Shown here one piece after another: positions 1 through 5,961 of a stretch of DNA of 7,148 nt; the stretch's first letter is position 1, and each line of letters opens with the position of its first letter. Both the position numbers and the translations under genes were made by a program. The stretch comes from Aquificota bacterium (GTDB lineage: Bacteria; Aquificota; Aquificia; Aquificales; Hydrogenothermaceae), in the NCBI GenBank assembly GCA_013153795.1, contig JAADDV010000183.1, forward strand, positions 1 through 7,148. The letters run 5' to 3'. Below the pieces are notes generated by a model. That model made no database searches and had not been told where the DNA came from. It worked only from the letters and a program-made list of their open reading frames with translations.

Positions 1-182
1 TAAGGACAGGCTCTTGTGCAGGTATCTCCCATAATCATAAAAGTTGCTGTTTTTCTTCCAAAACACTCTCCTATATTAGGACATGATGCTTCTTCACAAA
101 CAGTATGGAGATTAAGCATCCTGAGCATAGCCTTCATTTTTGTAACTTCTGGAGTAAGGGGAGATTTGACCTTTGGTTTCAT
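1..182 (-). CDS. lipA: Lipoyl synthase, N-terminal part (cut by window edge)
   Basis: Radical-SAM enzyme that inserts two sulfurs into octanoyl groups on lipoyl-domain proteins (pyruvate dehydrogenase, glycine cleavage H protein). Only 60 complete codons are present; the frame is open to the edge. The fragment shows the LipA-specific cysteine set C29-x4-C34-x5-C40, which holds the auxiliary 4Fe-4S cluster that donates sulfur, within LHTVCEEASCPNIGEC. It is followed by TATFMIMGDTCTRACP, which contains C55 and C59 of the radical-SAM CxxxCxxC motif; the third cysteine lies beyond the edge. Start chosen at 182 because AGAGG sits 6 bases upstream; an in-frame ATG at 212 lacks such a site. The N-terminal lead before the first cysteine is short (28 residues) compared with E. 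coli LipA. It diverges from the ligase gene across 67 bp. Family assignment is nearly certain; the rest of the gene cannot be judged. Confidence 0.95.
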   Translation of the reverse strand, partial: MKPKVKSPLTPEVTKMKAMLRMLNLHTVCEEASCPNIGECFGRKTATFMIMGDTCTRACP

Positions 183-214
183 TTTTTTCCTCTGTATGTG
201 ATTTTTTAACATAA

Positions 215-220
215 TATAAT
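215..220 (+). promoter_or_regulatory. Candidate -10 box for the ligase-deacylase unit
   Basis: A perfect TATAAT lies 29 bases upstream of the ligase ATG in the divergent gap with lipA. It would place transcription start near 227 and leave a leader of about 23 bases carrying the AGGA ribosome site (238-241). No good -35 is visible at 16-18 bp spacing, and the surrounding DNA is so AT-rich that chance matches are likely. The reverse strand also reads TATTAT here and could serve lipA. Confidence 0.3.
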
Positions 221-249
221 ATTTAAAACATTTAGGCAGGAATTAATTT

Positions 250-1338
250 ATGAAACTTGAATTCAAAAATTCAAAACCTTTTACAGTTGGAGCTGAGCTA
301 GAAGTTCAGCTTGTAGATAGAAACACTTATGCTTTATCAAACAGTTCAAAAATTATCTTTGAAAATCTTCCGGAGAAATTCAAAAACATTGTTCAACCAG
401 AAGTTTTAACCTCTATGGTTGAGATTGTATCTCCTGTATGTGAAAAACCTGAAGAGGTTGTAAGCCATATAAAAGAAGCCCTGCATGAAATTGATAAAAT
501 AGGAGAAGCTTTTGGATTTAGAGTTTCTGCTTTAGGAACTCATGCATTTGCAAAAAAAGAGGAAACCCAGATAACAGCAAAAGAAAGATACCTAGAGCTT
601 TTAAAAGAGCTTCAGATTGTTTTAAGACAGTTTTTAATATATGGTTTTCATATCCATGTAGGATTTCCAGATAAAGAAAGTGCAGTAAAAGGATACAATC
701 TTATAATAAACTATCTTCCTGTTTTCTTAGGAATATCAACAAGTTCCCCGTTTTTCTATGGAGAATTTACTGGTCTAAATTCTTATAGAACAAAGATATT
801 TGAACAACTTCCAAGAGCAGGAATACCAGAGTATTTTTCAAATTTTGAAGATTTTGAGAATCTATATACACAGCTTTATGAAGGAGGTTTTGTTCAGTCT
901 ATAAAAGATATATGGTGGGATGTTCGTATCCATTCAGATTTAGGGACAGTAGAACTAAGAGTGTGCGATTCAAATCCAGATTTTGAAAGACTTGAGCTTC
1001 TCATAGCCTTTATGCAAGCTTTATCTTTATATGCTCAAGATACTGAGATAAACAGATTTTATTATCAAACCTTAAAACAAAACAAATGGAATGCTACTAG
1101 ATATTCTTTAAAAGGAAAATTTATAGATATTGATGGATATAAAACAATAGCCCAGAAAGGTCTTGAGAAAATAGAGGTTATGAAGAAGAAGGGAATATTC
1201 AAAGAGCTAGGAACAGAATATAAGATTGATGTTCTTAAAGATATTTTCAGAAAAAACACTGTTTCAGAAAATATGATACTTGTTTATAAAAAAACAAATG
1301 ATATAAAGCTTATGGAAGAATTTGGCTTTATAAGATAA
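250..1338 (+). CDS. YbdK/GCS2-family carboxylate-amine ligase
   Basis: A 362-residue protein of the glutamate-cysteine ligase type 2 (YbdK-like) family, close to the usual length of about 370. Family enzymes use ATP to join a carboxylate to an amine; the E. coli member has only weak glutamate-cysteine ligase activity, so the true substrate is open. Visible family motifs are TVGAELEVQLVD near residues 12-23 (the acidic metal/ATP-binding strand), GFHIHVGFPD at 132-141, SSPFF at 165-169, the YRTKIFEQLPRAGIPEYF stretch at 179-196, WWDVRIHSDLGTVELRVCD at 222-240 and an NKWNATRYSLKG segment at 278-289. Cytoplasmic: no signal peptide or membrane segments. AGGA at 238-241, 8 bases before the ATG, supports the start. 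Its stop overlaps the start of the next gene, a deacylase, so both are made from one message. No gshB-like partner is seen, which argues against routine glutathione synthesis. Confidence 0.9.
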   Translation: MKLEFKNSKPFTVGAELEVQLVDRNTYALSNSSKIIFENLPEKFKNIVQPEVLTSMVEIVSPVCEKPEEVVSHIKEALHEIDKIGEAFGFRVSALGTHAFAKKEETQITAKERYLELLKELQIVLRQFLIYGFHIHVGFPDKESAVKGYNLIINYLPVFLGISTSSPFFYGEFTGLNSYRTKIFEQLPRAGIPEYFSNFEDFENLYTQLYEGGFVQSIKDIWWDVRIHSDLGTVELRVCDSNPDFERLELLIAFMQALSLYAQDTEINRFYYQTLKQNKWNATRYSLKGKFIDIDGYKTIAQKGLEKIEVMKKKGIFKELGTEYKIDVLKDIFRKNTVSENMILVYKKTNDIKLMEEFGFIR

Positions 1339-2258
1339 TGGTAGAAGAAGTTTTTAGTATAGAACTAGGAGCTTCTGAAAAACTTACCCTTAAAAGAAAC
1401 AGATATAAGGGAACATCAGAAAAGAGAATATCTATCGTTTCTGGTATTCATGGAGATGAACTTGAAGGACAGATGGTATGTTTCCTACTAAATGACTTTC
1501 TTCAAAAAAATCAGGAAAAAATCACAGGAATAATAGATATATATCCTTCTGTAAATCCCCTTGGTTTAGACTCAATAAGCAGAAATATCCCTTTTTATGA
1601 TACAGACCTTAACAGAGTTTTTCCTGGCTTTCAAAAAAGAAGTTTACCAGAAAGATTGGCAAATGCATTAGTTGAATCTGTAAAAGGTTCAGAAATTGTT
1701 ATAGATATCCATTCCAGCAATATATTTTTAAAAGAACTTCCTCAAATCAGGATAAACTCTATATACGCTAAAAAACTTGTCCCCCTCGCTCAATATCTGA
1801 ATGTGAATTTTATATGGGTTCATCAACCAGTAGATTCTTTATCTTCAACATTTACCTGCACAATGAATAAACTAGGCTCAAAAGCACTTCTTATAGAAAT
1901 GGGAATAGGACTTAGAATAAACAAAGATTACTGCTACCAGATATTCTATGGAATAATTAATCTTCTTATTAAAGAGGGTTTCTTAGACTATAAACTTGAT
2001 ATTTCTATAAAAAAACCTCTTTTATCTCCAGGAGGAAAAATCCATTTTATAAACGCAAATCAATCAGGAATATTTATTTCTGAAACTGAGCATGGCAGCT
2101 ATGTAAAAAAAGGGCAAATATTAGGAAAAATTGTTTCTTCTTTAACAGGCAAAATTCTTGAAACAGTTTTATCTCCTGTAGATGGACTTCTTTTTACATT
2201 AAGAGAATATCCAGTAGTTTACGAAGGGTCTTTAATAGGAAGAATTTTTTCTGAATAG
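1338..2258 (+). CDS. AstE/AspA-family zinc deacylase
   Basis: A 306-residue member of the succinylglutamate desuccinylase/aspartoacylase branch of zinc carboxypeptidase-like enzymes (the 'predicted deacylase' group), which hydrolyse N-acyl amides or related bonds. The catalytic set is complete: H38 and E41 in SGIHGDELEG and H125 in VIDIHSS as zinc ligands, N92/R93 in DTDLNRVFPG for substrate carboxylate binding, and E187 in LLIEMG as probable general base. Residues 230-306 form a barrel-like C-terminal domain reminiscent of biotinyl/lipoyl barrels (GSYVKKGQILGKI, then VLSPVDGLLF), common in this group. No signal peptide. The ATG shares its A with the TAA stop of the ligase gene and has no convincing ribosome site of its own, so translation probably depends on reinitiation after the ligase. 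Substrate unknown; true AstE (arginine degradation) is unlikely because no other ast gene is nearby. Confidence 0.88.
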   Translation: MVEEVFSIELGASEKLTLKRNRYKGTSEKRISIVSGIHGDELEGQMVCFLLNDFLQKNQEKITGIIDIYPSVNPLGLDSISRNIPFYDTDLNRVFPGFQKRSLPERLANALVESVKGSEIVIDIHSSNIFLKELPQIRINSIYAKKLVPLAQYLNVNFIWVHQPVDSLSSTFTCTMNKLGSKALLIEMGIGLRINKDYCYQIFYGIINLLIKEGFLDYKLDISIKKPLLSPGGKIHFINANQSGIFISETEHGSYVKKGQILGKIVSSLTGKILETVLSPVDGLLFTLREYPVVYEGSLIGRIFSE

Positions 2259-2355
2259 TTATTTATCTAATCTTAACAATTTATTTATAAAATCAAATTA
2301 ATTTCAATTAATTAGTTATGATTCATTTCATAAAAAGTGTAGGTAACATATTGAT

Positions 2356-2377
2356 AACATTTTAATATTAGAATGTT
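2356..2377. repeat. 22-bp near-perfect palindrome, possible operator
   Basis: The half sites are AACATTTTAAT and ATTAGAATGTT. They are reverse complements except for one position (T2362 against G2371), with no spacer. It sits 48 bases upstream of the small CopZ-like gene, immediately after a TTGATA that could be a -35 element, a place where a dimeric repressor would act. With no loop it is not a terminator-type hairpin. The match is long for chance even in AT-rich DNA, but no known operator consensus is recognised. Confidence 0.4.
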
Positions 2378-2410
2378 CTTTAATAAGGAAAATTTCATAA
2401 ACTTTTATAA

Positions 2411-2418
2411 AGAGGTGA
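2411..2418 (+). promoter_or_regulatory. Strong ribosome binding site of the CopZ-like gene
   Basis: AGAGGTGA, part of a longer AAAGAGGTGA match to the 16S rRNA 3' end, lies 7 bases before the ATG at 2426. It is the strongest such site in the window and supports this short frame being a real, well-translated gene. Confidence 0.75.
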
Positions 2419-2425
2419 GTTTAGA

Positions 2426-2665
2426 ATGGTAATAGCACTTCTTAAAGGAAATAAACCTGTTTCTTACATTTCGGAAACAGCAATTTGTGATATTTGTGGC
2501 TCAAAAGGAAAACTGGTAGATGGAGAAAAATTAAAAAAAGATTTAAAATTTGAAATCGAAAATCCAGTAGGATTTTATGAATGCTCTAATCCAAAATGTG
2601 ATGTAGCTTATTTTAATAAGGAATTAAAAATTTATTTCTTAAAACAGGATATTAGCTCTAAATAA
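2426..2665 (+). CDS. Small four-cysteine protein, CopZ N-terminal-domain-like
   Basis: A 79-residue protein with cysteines at C21, C24, C53 and C58 (CxxC ... CxxxxC). The stretch GFYECSNPKCDVAYFN (49-64) closely resembles the signature of the N-terminal zinc/2Fe-2S domain of Archaeoglobus-type CopZ copper chaperones, recalled as a YFCxxxxCxVVYFN-like pattern. That domain binds metal or an iron-sulfur cluster and is thought to help reduce or deliver copper. The C-terminal HMA copper-binding domain (MxCxxC) of full CopZ is absent, and the frame ends in a clean TAA, so this is a stand-alone domain and not visibly a truncation. No copper ATPase or other copper gene lies nearby. No signal peptide. 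It has its own strong ribosome site and 160 bp gaps on both sides, so it is probably transcribed alone. It could instead be a generic zinc ribbon; metal and partner are not shown by sequence. Confidence 0.72.
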   Translation: MVIALLKGNKPVSYISETAICDICGSKGKLVDGEKLKKDLKFEIENPVGFYECSNPKCDVAYFNKELKIYFLKQDISSK

Positions 2666-2800
2666 TATCAAATTTTACATAAATATCTTTTTAAGTATCG
2701 GTTTTACAGACTTCTCATACTAATTTGTTAAAAGTCATAGAAAAAAAAATCTCTTTGATTTATCTTTATTATGCAACAGGTTAGATTAGTTAAAATGAAT

Positions 2801-2805
2801 GGAGG
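2801..2805 (+). promoter_or_regulatory. rpe: Ribosome binding site that fixes a TTG start for rpe
   Basis: GGAGG ends 8 bases before an in-frame TTG at 2814. The ATG at 2799 overlaps this motif and has no ribosome site of its own upstream. The site therefore points to TTG as the real start. Confidence 0.75.
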
Positions 2806-2813
2806 TTAATAAT

Positions 2814-3494
2814 TTGGAAATAAAACTAATAGCTCCTTCCATTCTAGCTGCTGACTTTTCTAGACTTGGAGAAGAAATAAAAAAAGTTGAAGAAGCAGGA
2901 GCAGATATTATACATATAGATATAATGGATGGAAGATACGTTCCAAACATCACCCTTGGAATGCCTGTAATCAAATCCATAAGAAAAGTTACTGACCTTC
3001 CATTTGATGCTCATCTTATGATTATGGAACCAGAAAAATATGTCCCTGAATTTATAGATGCAGGATGTAATATGATTTCATTCCATATGGATGCATGTAT
3101 TCATAGCCATAGGCTTGTGGAGTATATAAAGTCTAGAGGGGTTAAAGCAGGAATTGCCGTCAATCCAGCAGAACCTATTCATATGCTTGAAGAAATTATT
3201 CATTTTATAGATTATGTCCTTATAATGTCTGTAAATCCTGGATTTGGCGGTCAAAAATTCATTCCAGAAACACTAAACAAAGTAAGAAAACTAAAAAGAT
3301 TAATGGAAGAAACAGAAAGAACAGATGTTCTTATAGAAATAGATGGAGGAATAAACGAACATACTATTGTAGAGGCAGCAAATGCAGGAGTGAATATATT
3401 TGTAGCAGGTAGCTCCATCTTCAAATCAGAAAACCCTCAAGAAACTATAAGAAGATTTAAAGAAAAAGTTAATGGATTTACTGTAGGAGTATAA
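2814..3494 (+). CDS. rpe: Ribulose-phosphate 3-epimerase, TTG start
   Basis: Interconverts ribulose 5-phosphate and xylulose 5-phosphate in the pentose phosphate (or Calvin) pathway; cytosolic TIM-barrel metalloenzyme. From the TTG start it is 226 residues, the usual length. The N-terminus then reads MEIKLIAPSILAADFSRLGEE, matching the family, where the APSIL strand follows only a few residues. Metal ligands are H34 and D36 in HIDIMDGRYVPN, H67 in DAHLMI and D177 in IEIDGGI; D36 and D177 are also the acid/base pair. SVNPGFGGQKF (139-149) and VAGSS (197-201) bind the phosphate. An upstream in-frame ATG at 2799 would add five residues but overlaps the GGAGG site and is less likely. def begins 1 bp after the stop, so the two form an operon. 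No convincing promoter was found in the preceding AT-rich gap. Confidence 0.95.
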   Translation: MEIKLIAPSILAADFSRLGEEIKKVEEAGADIIHIDIMDGRYVPNITLGMPVIKSIRKVTDLPFDAHLMIMEPEKYVPEFIDAGCNMISFHMDACIHSHRLVEYIKSRGVKAGIAVNPAEPIHMLEEIIHFIDYVLIMSVNPGFGGQKFIPETLNKVRKLKRLMEETERTDVLIEIDGGINEHTIVEAANAGVNIFVAGSSIFKSENPQETIRRFKEKVNGFTVGV

Positions 3495-3495
3495 G

Positions 3496-4038
3496 ATGAC
3501 ATATGAGATAAGAACATGGCCTGACAAAATCCTAAAACAAAAAATGAAAGAAGTAGACTTTTTTGATGAAAAGTTGAAAGAGTATATAGATATTATGTTT
3601 AAAAGAATGTACGAGGAAGAAGGAGTAGGTCTTGCTGCAAACCAGATAGGCATTCCATACCAGATACTGGTTTTAGACACAGGAGTAAAAAAATATGAAG
3701 CCCAAGAGGAGATGGAAGAAGAGCCAATAAAAATGGCTTTAATAAACCCTAAAATAGTAAAAAAAGAAGGGCAAATAGAGTCTACAGAAGGATGCCTTAG
3801 TTTTCCAGGGGTTCAGATAACCATACCAAGGGCAGAGAAAGTTGTTGTTGAAGCAAAAGATACTGAAGGAAAAGACATAACCCTTGATGCAGAAGGTTTT
3901 CTAGCTATTGTTTTACAGCACGAAATAGACCATCTAAATGGGATACCTTTTATAAACTATCTACCACCAGTGAAAAAAAGAATGGTTTTAGAAAAATACA
4001 TGAAATCAAGAAAAAAGGAGCTTGCAAAAGCTAAGTAG
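3496..4038 (+). CDS. def: Peptide deformylase
   Basis: Removes the formyl group from the N-terminal formyl-methionine of new proteins at the ribosome exit. All three family motifs are intact in 180 residues: GVGLAANQIG at 43-52, EGCLS at 98-102 with metal ligand C100, and QHEIDH at 141-146 with ligands H142 and H146 and catalytic E143. An acidic insert at residues 68-77 (EAQEEMEEEP) lies between motifs I and II, a place where family length varies. The C-terminal tail is lysine-rich. AGGAG ends 6 bases before the ATG. It follows rpe by 1 bp and is co-transcribed with it. Its last eight bases overlap the end of obg on the other strand, and its final codons form one arm of a probable terminator. 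The common fmt neighbour is not present here. Confidence 0.97.
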   Translation: MTYEIRTWPDKILKQKMKEVDFFDEKLKEYIDIMFKRMYEEEGVGLAANQIGIPYQILVLDTGVKKYEAQEEMEEEPIKMALINPKIVKKEGQIESTEGCLSFPGVQITIPRAEKVVVEAKDTEGKDITLDAEGFLAIVLQHEIDHLNGIPFINYLPPVKKRMVLEKYMKSRKKELAKAK

Positions 4039-4056
4039 CTGACTCTTTTGCAAGCT
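4019..4056. terminator. Probable bidirectional terminator inside def and obg ends
   Basis: A perfect 12-bp inverted repeat (AGCTTGCAAAAG at 4019-4030, CTTTTGCAAGCT at 4045-4056) encloses a 14-base loop. The left side is flanked by an A tract (4011-4016) and the right side by a T-rich run, so either strand would give a hairpin followed by U-rich RNA. The stem is only moderately GC, so strength is uncertain. Both stop codons (4036-4038 for def, 4031-4033 for obg) lie in the loop. Confidence 0.7.
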
Positions 4057-5068
4057 TTTCTTCTTTTTCTTTCATCTGGTAAAACTCTTGTAAAGCTTTT
4101 TTCAGTTCATCAATTCCTTCTTTAGTTGCAAGGGAAATAGGTATAAACCTGTAGCCTTTTTCTTCAAAAGCTTTTTTAAGTCTGTTTATCTCTTCCTTAT
4201 CTGAAAGGATATCTATTTTGTTTCCTACAACAATCTGAGGTTTTTTAGTAAGCTCAGGACTGTAAGCTTCCATTTCTCTATTTATTATTTCAAAGGCTTC
4301 TAAAGGGTCTCTTTCCCTAAAATCTGAAATATCTATAACATGAACTAAGAACTTGGTTCTTTCTATATGTCTTAAAAATTCATGTCCTAGTCCTGCACCT
4401 TTGGAAGCACCTTCAATAAGCCCTGGAATATCCGCAAGAACAAGAGATTTTCCAATATCAAGGTCAACAACCCCTAAAACAGGAGCAAGGGTTGTAAAAG
4501 GATAATCTGCAATTTTAGGTTTTGCGTTTGACAAAACAGATATAAGGGTAGACTTTCCAGCATTTGGAAAACCAATAATACCAACATCAGCAAGAAGTTT
4601 TAACTCAAGCTCTATCCATCTTTCTTCTCCTTTTTCCCCTTCCTCTGCATAATCTGGAGCTTGATTAGTTGACGTTTTAAAAGCAGCGTTTCCTTTACCA
4701 CCTTTTCCACCTTTTGCAACAACAACTTCATGACCTTCTTTTGTTAAATCTGCTAAAACTTCACCTGTTTCAGCATCCCTTACAACAGTTCCAACAGGTA
4801 CCCTTAAAATAAGGTCTTCTCCGGCTTTCCCATGTTTATTGCTACCTGAACCGTGCTGTCCTCTTTTTGCTTTAAAATGTTTTGTGTATTTAAAATCCAT
4901 AAGAGTTTGAAGTCTGCTATCAGCCTTTAAAATCACATCACCACCTTTTCCACCATTTCCACCTGCTGGACCACCTAAAGGAACAAACTTTTCTCTACGC
5001 CAGGCAACACAACCATTTCCACCGTCACCAGCTTTAACATGTATTTTTGCTTTATCTATAAACTTCAT
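4031..5068 (-). CDS. obg: GTPase Obg/CgtA
   Basis: Essential GTPase that binds the 50S ribosomal subunit and links growth, ribosome assembly and stress signalling. Residues 1-160 are the glycine-rich Obg fold (GDGGNGCVAWRREKFVPLGGPAGGNGGKGGDV at 14-45, more glycine turns at 119-128). The G domain follows: G1 GFPNAGKS at 166-173, G2 YPFTTLAP at 189-196, G3 DIPG at 213-216, G4 NKID at 283-286, G5 near ISLATKEG at 311-318. At 345 residues it lacks the C-terminal OCT/TGS-like extension seen in some homologues and ends in a short charged tail. GAGGG 7 bases before the ATG supports the start. It follows the LytM peptidase gene by 46 bp on the same strand and is probably co-transcribed, perhaps with an internal promoter. 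It converges on def with an 8-bp overlap. It is not next to rplU-rpmA, its frequent neighbours. Confidence 0.97.
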   Translation of the reverse strand: MKFIDKAKIHVKAGDGGNGCVAWRREKFVPLGGPAGGNGGKGGDVILKADSRLQTLMDFKYTKHFKAKRGQHGSGSNKHGKAGEDLILRVPVGTVVRDAETGEVLADLTKEGHEVVVAKGGKGGKGNAAFKTSTNQAPDYAEEGEKGEERWIELELKLLADVGIIGFPNAGKSTLISVLSNAKPKIADYPFTTLAPVLGVVDLDIGKSLVLADIPGLIEGASKGAGLGHEFLRHIERTKFLVHVIDISDFRERDPLEAFEIINREMEAYSPELTKKPQIVVGNKIDILSDKEEINRLKKAFEEKGYRFIPISLATKEGIDELKKALQEFYQMKEKEEKLAKESAT

Positions 5069-5100
5069 TGTTATCCCTCTTTTTTATTTTTAGCTTAAAT

Positions 5101-5128
5101 AATTTATATCTTAGTCAGTTATTATCAA
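5101..5128 (-). promoter_or_regulatory. Weak candidate internal promoter for obg
   Basis: On the minus strand TTGATA (5128-5123) is followed after 16 bp by TAAATT (5106-5101), with TATAAA overlapping it. It would start transcription about 27 bases before the obg ATG, after overlapping the end of the peptidase gene. AT-rich background makes this a tentative call. Confidence 0.22.
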
Positions 5129-5948
5129 ATCTTTTAGAAAGAACGAGCATAGGGTCAGCTTTTATATCATTAATATACACACCAAAATGAAGATGAGGAG
5201 CTGTAGAACGGCCAGTAGAACCAACCCTTCCTATAATATCCCCAGCTTTCACAAAATCCCCTTCTTTTACATCAATCCTAGACATATGAGCATACAGTGT
5301 ATAAAGACCAAGACCGTGGTTTATAACAACAGTTTTTCCTGTGAAAAACATATCTCTTGCCACAACAACCTTTCCAGATAAAGAAGCGAAAATAGGGTCT
5401 CCTGTTTTCCCTTTAAAATCTGTCCCCCAGTGGTAAGAACGTTTTTTCCCATTTATTATCCTTTTAGCCCCAAAAGGGGTTGTCACAATCAGCTTTTTTA
5501 AAGGCTTGTGCATCTTTTTTTCTATAAAAAGTTTTTCTGTATAAACCTTAAAGGTTTTCCTTAAAAGGTTATTTTCTTCTTTTATCCTTTTTAAAACTTC
5601 CTTTGTTATTTTTCTTTTTTTAACCCAGATTTTTGAAACTCTATATTTTTTATGTTTTACCTTAAGCCTTTTAGAAAAAACAACTTTGCCATTTTTCTTA
5701 AGATAAAAAGATATGTATTTTCCTTTTACAAGAAGGGGCACAGAGAAAAAGGCAGTATCTTCTTTAACAGGAAAGGCCCATCTACCATATTTATTTTTTA
5801 AAACAATTTCATATCTTGCATTTTTTTCAAACCCTTTAATCCTTGCAATACCAAAATCCCCTGTATAAAAAGAACTCTGGTTTAAGAAAACAGTCTCACC
5901 ATAGGAAAAACTGATAAAAAGAAGAAAGAAAAAGATAATTTTTTTCAT
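5115..5948 (-). CDS. Secreted M23/LytM-type metallopeptidase
   Basis: A 277-residue envelope protein predicted to cut, or regulate cutting of, peptidoglycan cross-links. Residues 1-17 (MKKIIFFFLLFISFSYG) are a signal peptide with likely cleavage after SYG; there is no lipobox cysteine. Residues 18-95 look like a beta-rich, Ig-like N-terminal domain, then comes a strongly basic, helical linker (about 96-150). The C-terminal LytM domain (155-270) has all zinc and catalytic residues: H173 and D177 in YHWGTDF, H221 in LYAHMS, and H252/H254 in APHLHFG, with H254 as third ligand. The intact site suggests an active enzyme and not a catalytically dead EnvC/NlpD-type activator. It starts 13 bp after the murJ-like gene, with GAAGG about 9 bases before the ATG, so the two are an operon linking lipid II export to wall remodelling. 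The exact bond cut is not predictable. Confidence 0.92.
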   Translation of the reverse strand: MKKIIFFFLLFISFSYGETVFLNQSSFYTGDFGIARIKGFEKNARYEIVLKNKYGRWAFPVKEDTAFFSVPLLVKGKYISFYLKKNGKVVFSKRLKVKHKKYRVSKIWVKKRKITKEVLKRIKEENNLLRKTFKVYTEKLFIEKKMHKPLKKLIVTTPFGAKRIINGKKRSYHWGTDFKGKTGDPIFASLSGKVVVARDMFFTGKTVVINHGLGLYTLYAHMSRIDVKEGDFVKAGDIIGRVGSTGRSTAPHLHFGVYINDIKADPMLVLSKRFDNN

Positions 5949-5961
5949 TTTACAAACCTTC

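Noticed and set aside
16..201. Open frame on the plus strand at the left edge
   Set aside because: It lies antisense to the conserved lipoyl synthase cysteine motifs and its translation resembles nothing.
1065..1259. Minus-strand open frame inside the ligase gene
   Set aside because: Shadow of a conserved gene; no ribosome site and low-complexity hydrophobic translation typical of antisense AT-rich DNA.
250..2258. Glutathione synthesis operon (gshA-gshB)
   Set aside because: The second gene has zinc deacylase motifs and no ATP-grasp motifs, so it is not glutathione synthase.
2296..2313. Two AATTAATT copies 10 bp apart after the deacylase gene
   Set aside because: Helical-phase spacing hints at bent DNA, but such words are expected often in this AT-rich gap.
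2666..2813. Terminator or promoter between the CopZ-like gene and rpe
   Set aside because: Only short weak inverted repeats (AGTAT/ATACT, GACTT/AAGTC) without a T tract, and no -35/-10 pair at good spacing; nothing firm to annotate.
2786..2980. Minus-strand open frame across the rpe start
   Set aside because: Antisense to the conserved Rpe N-terminus, no supporting signals.
3426..3680. Minus-strand open frame spanning the rpe-def junction
   Set aside because: Antisense to two conserved genes including deformylase motif I; no recognisable product.
5187..5381. Plus-strand open frame inside the LytM gene
   Set aside because: Antisense to the conserved zinc-site region; no recognisable product.
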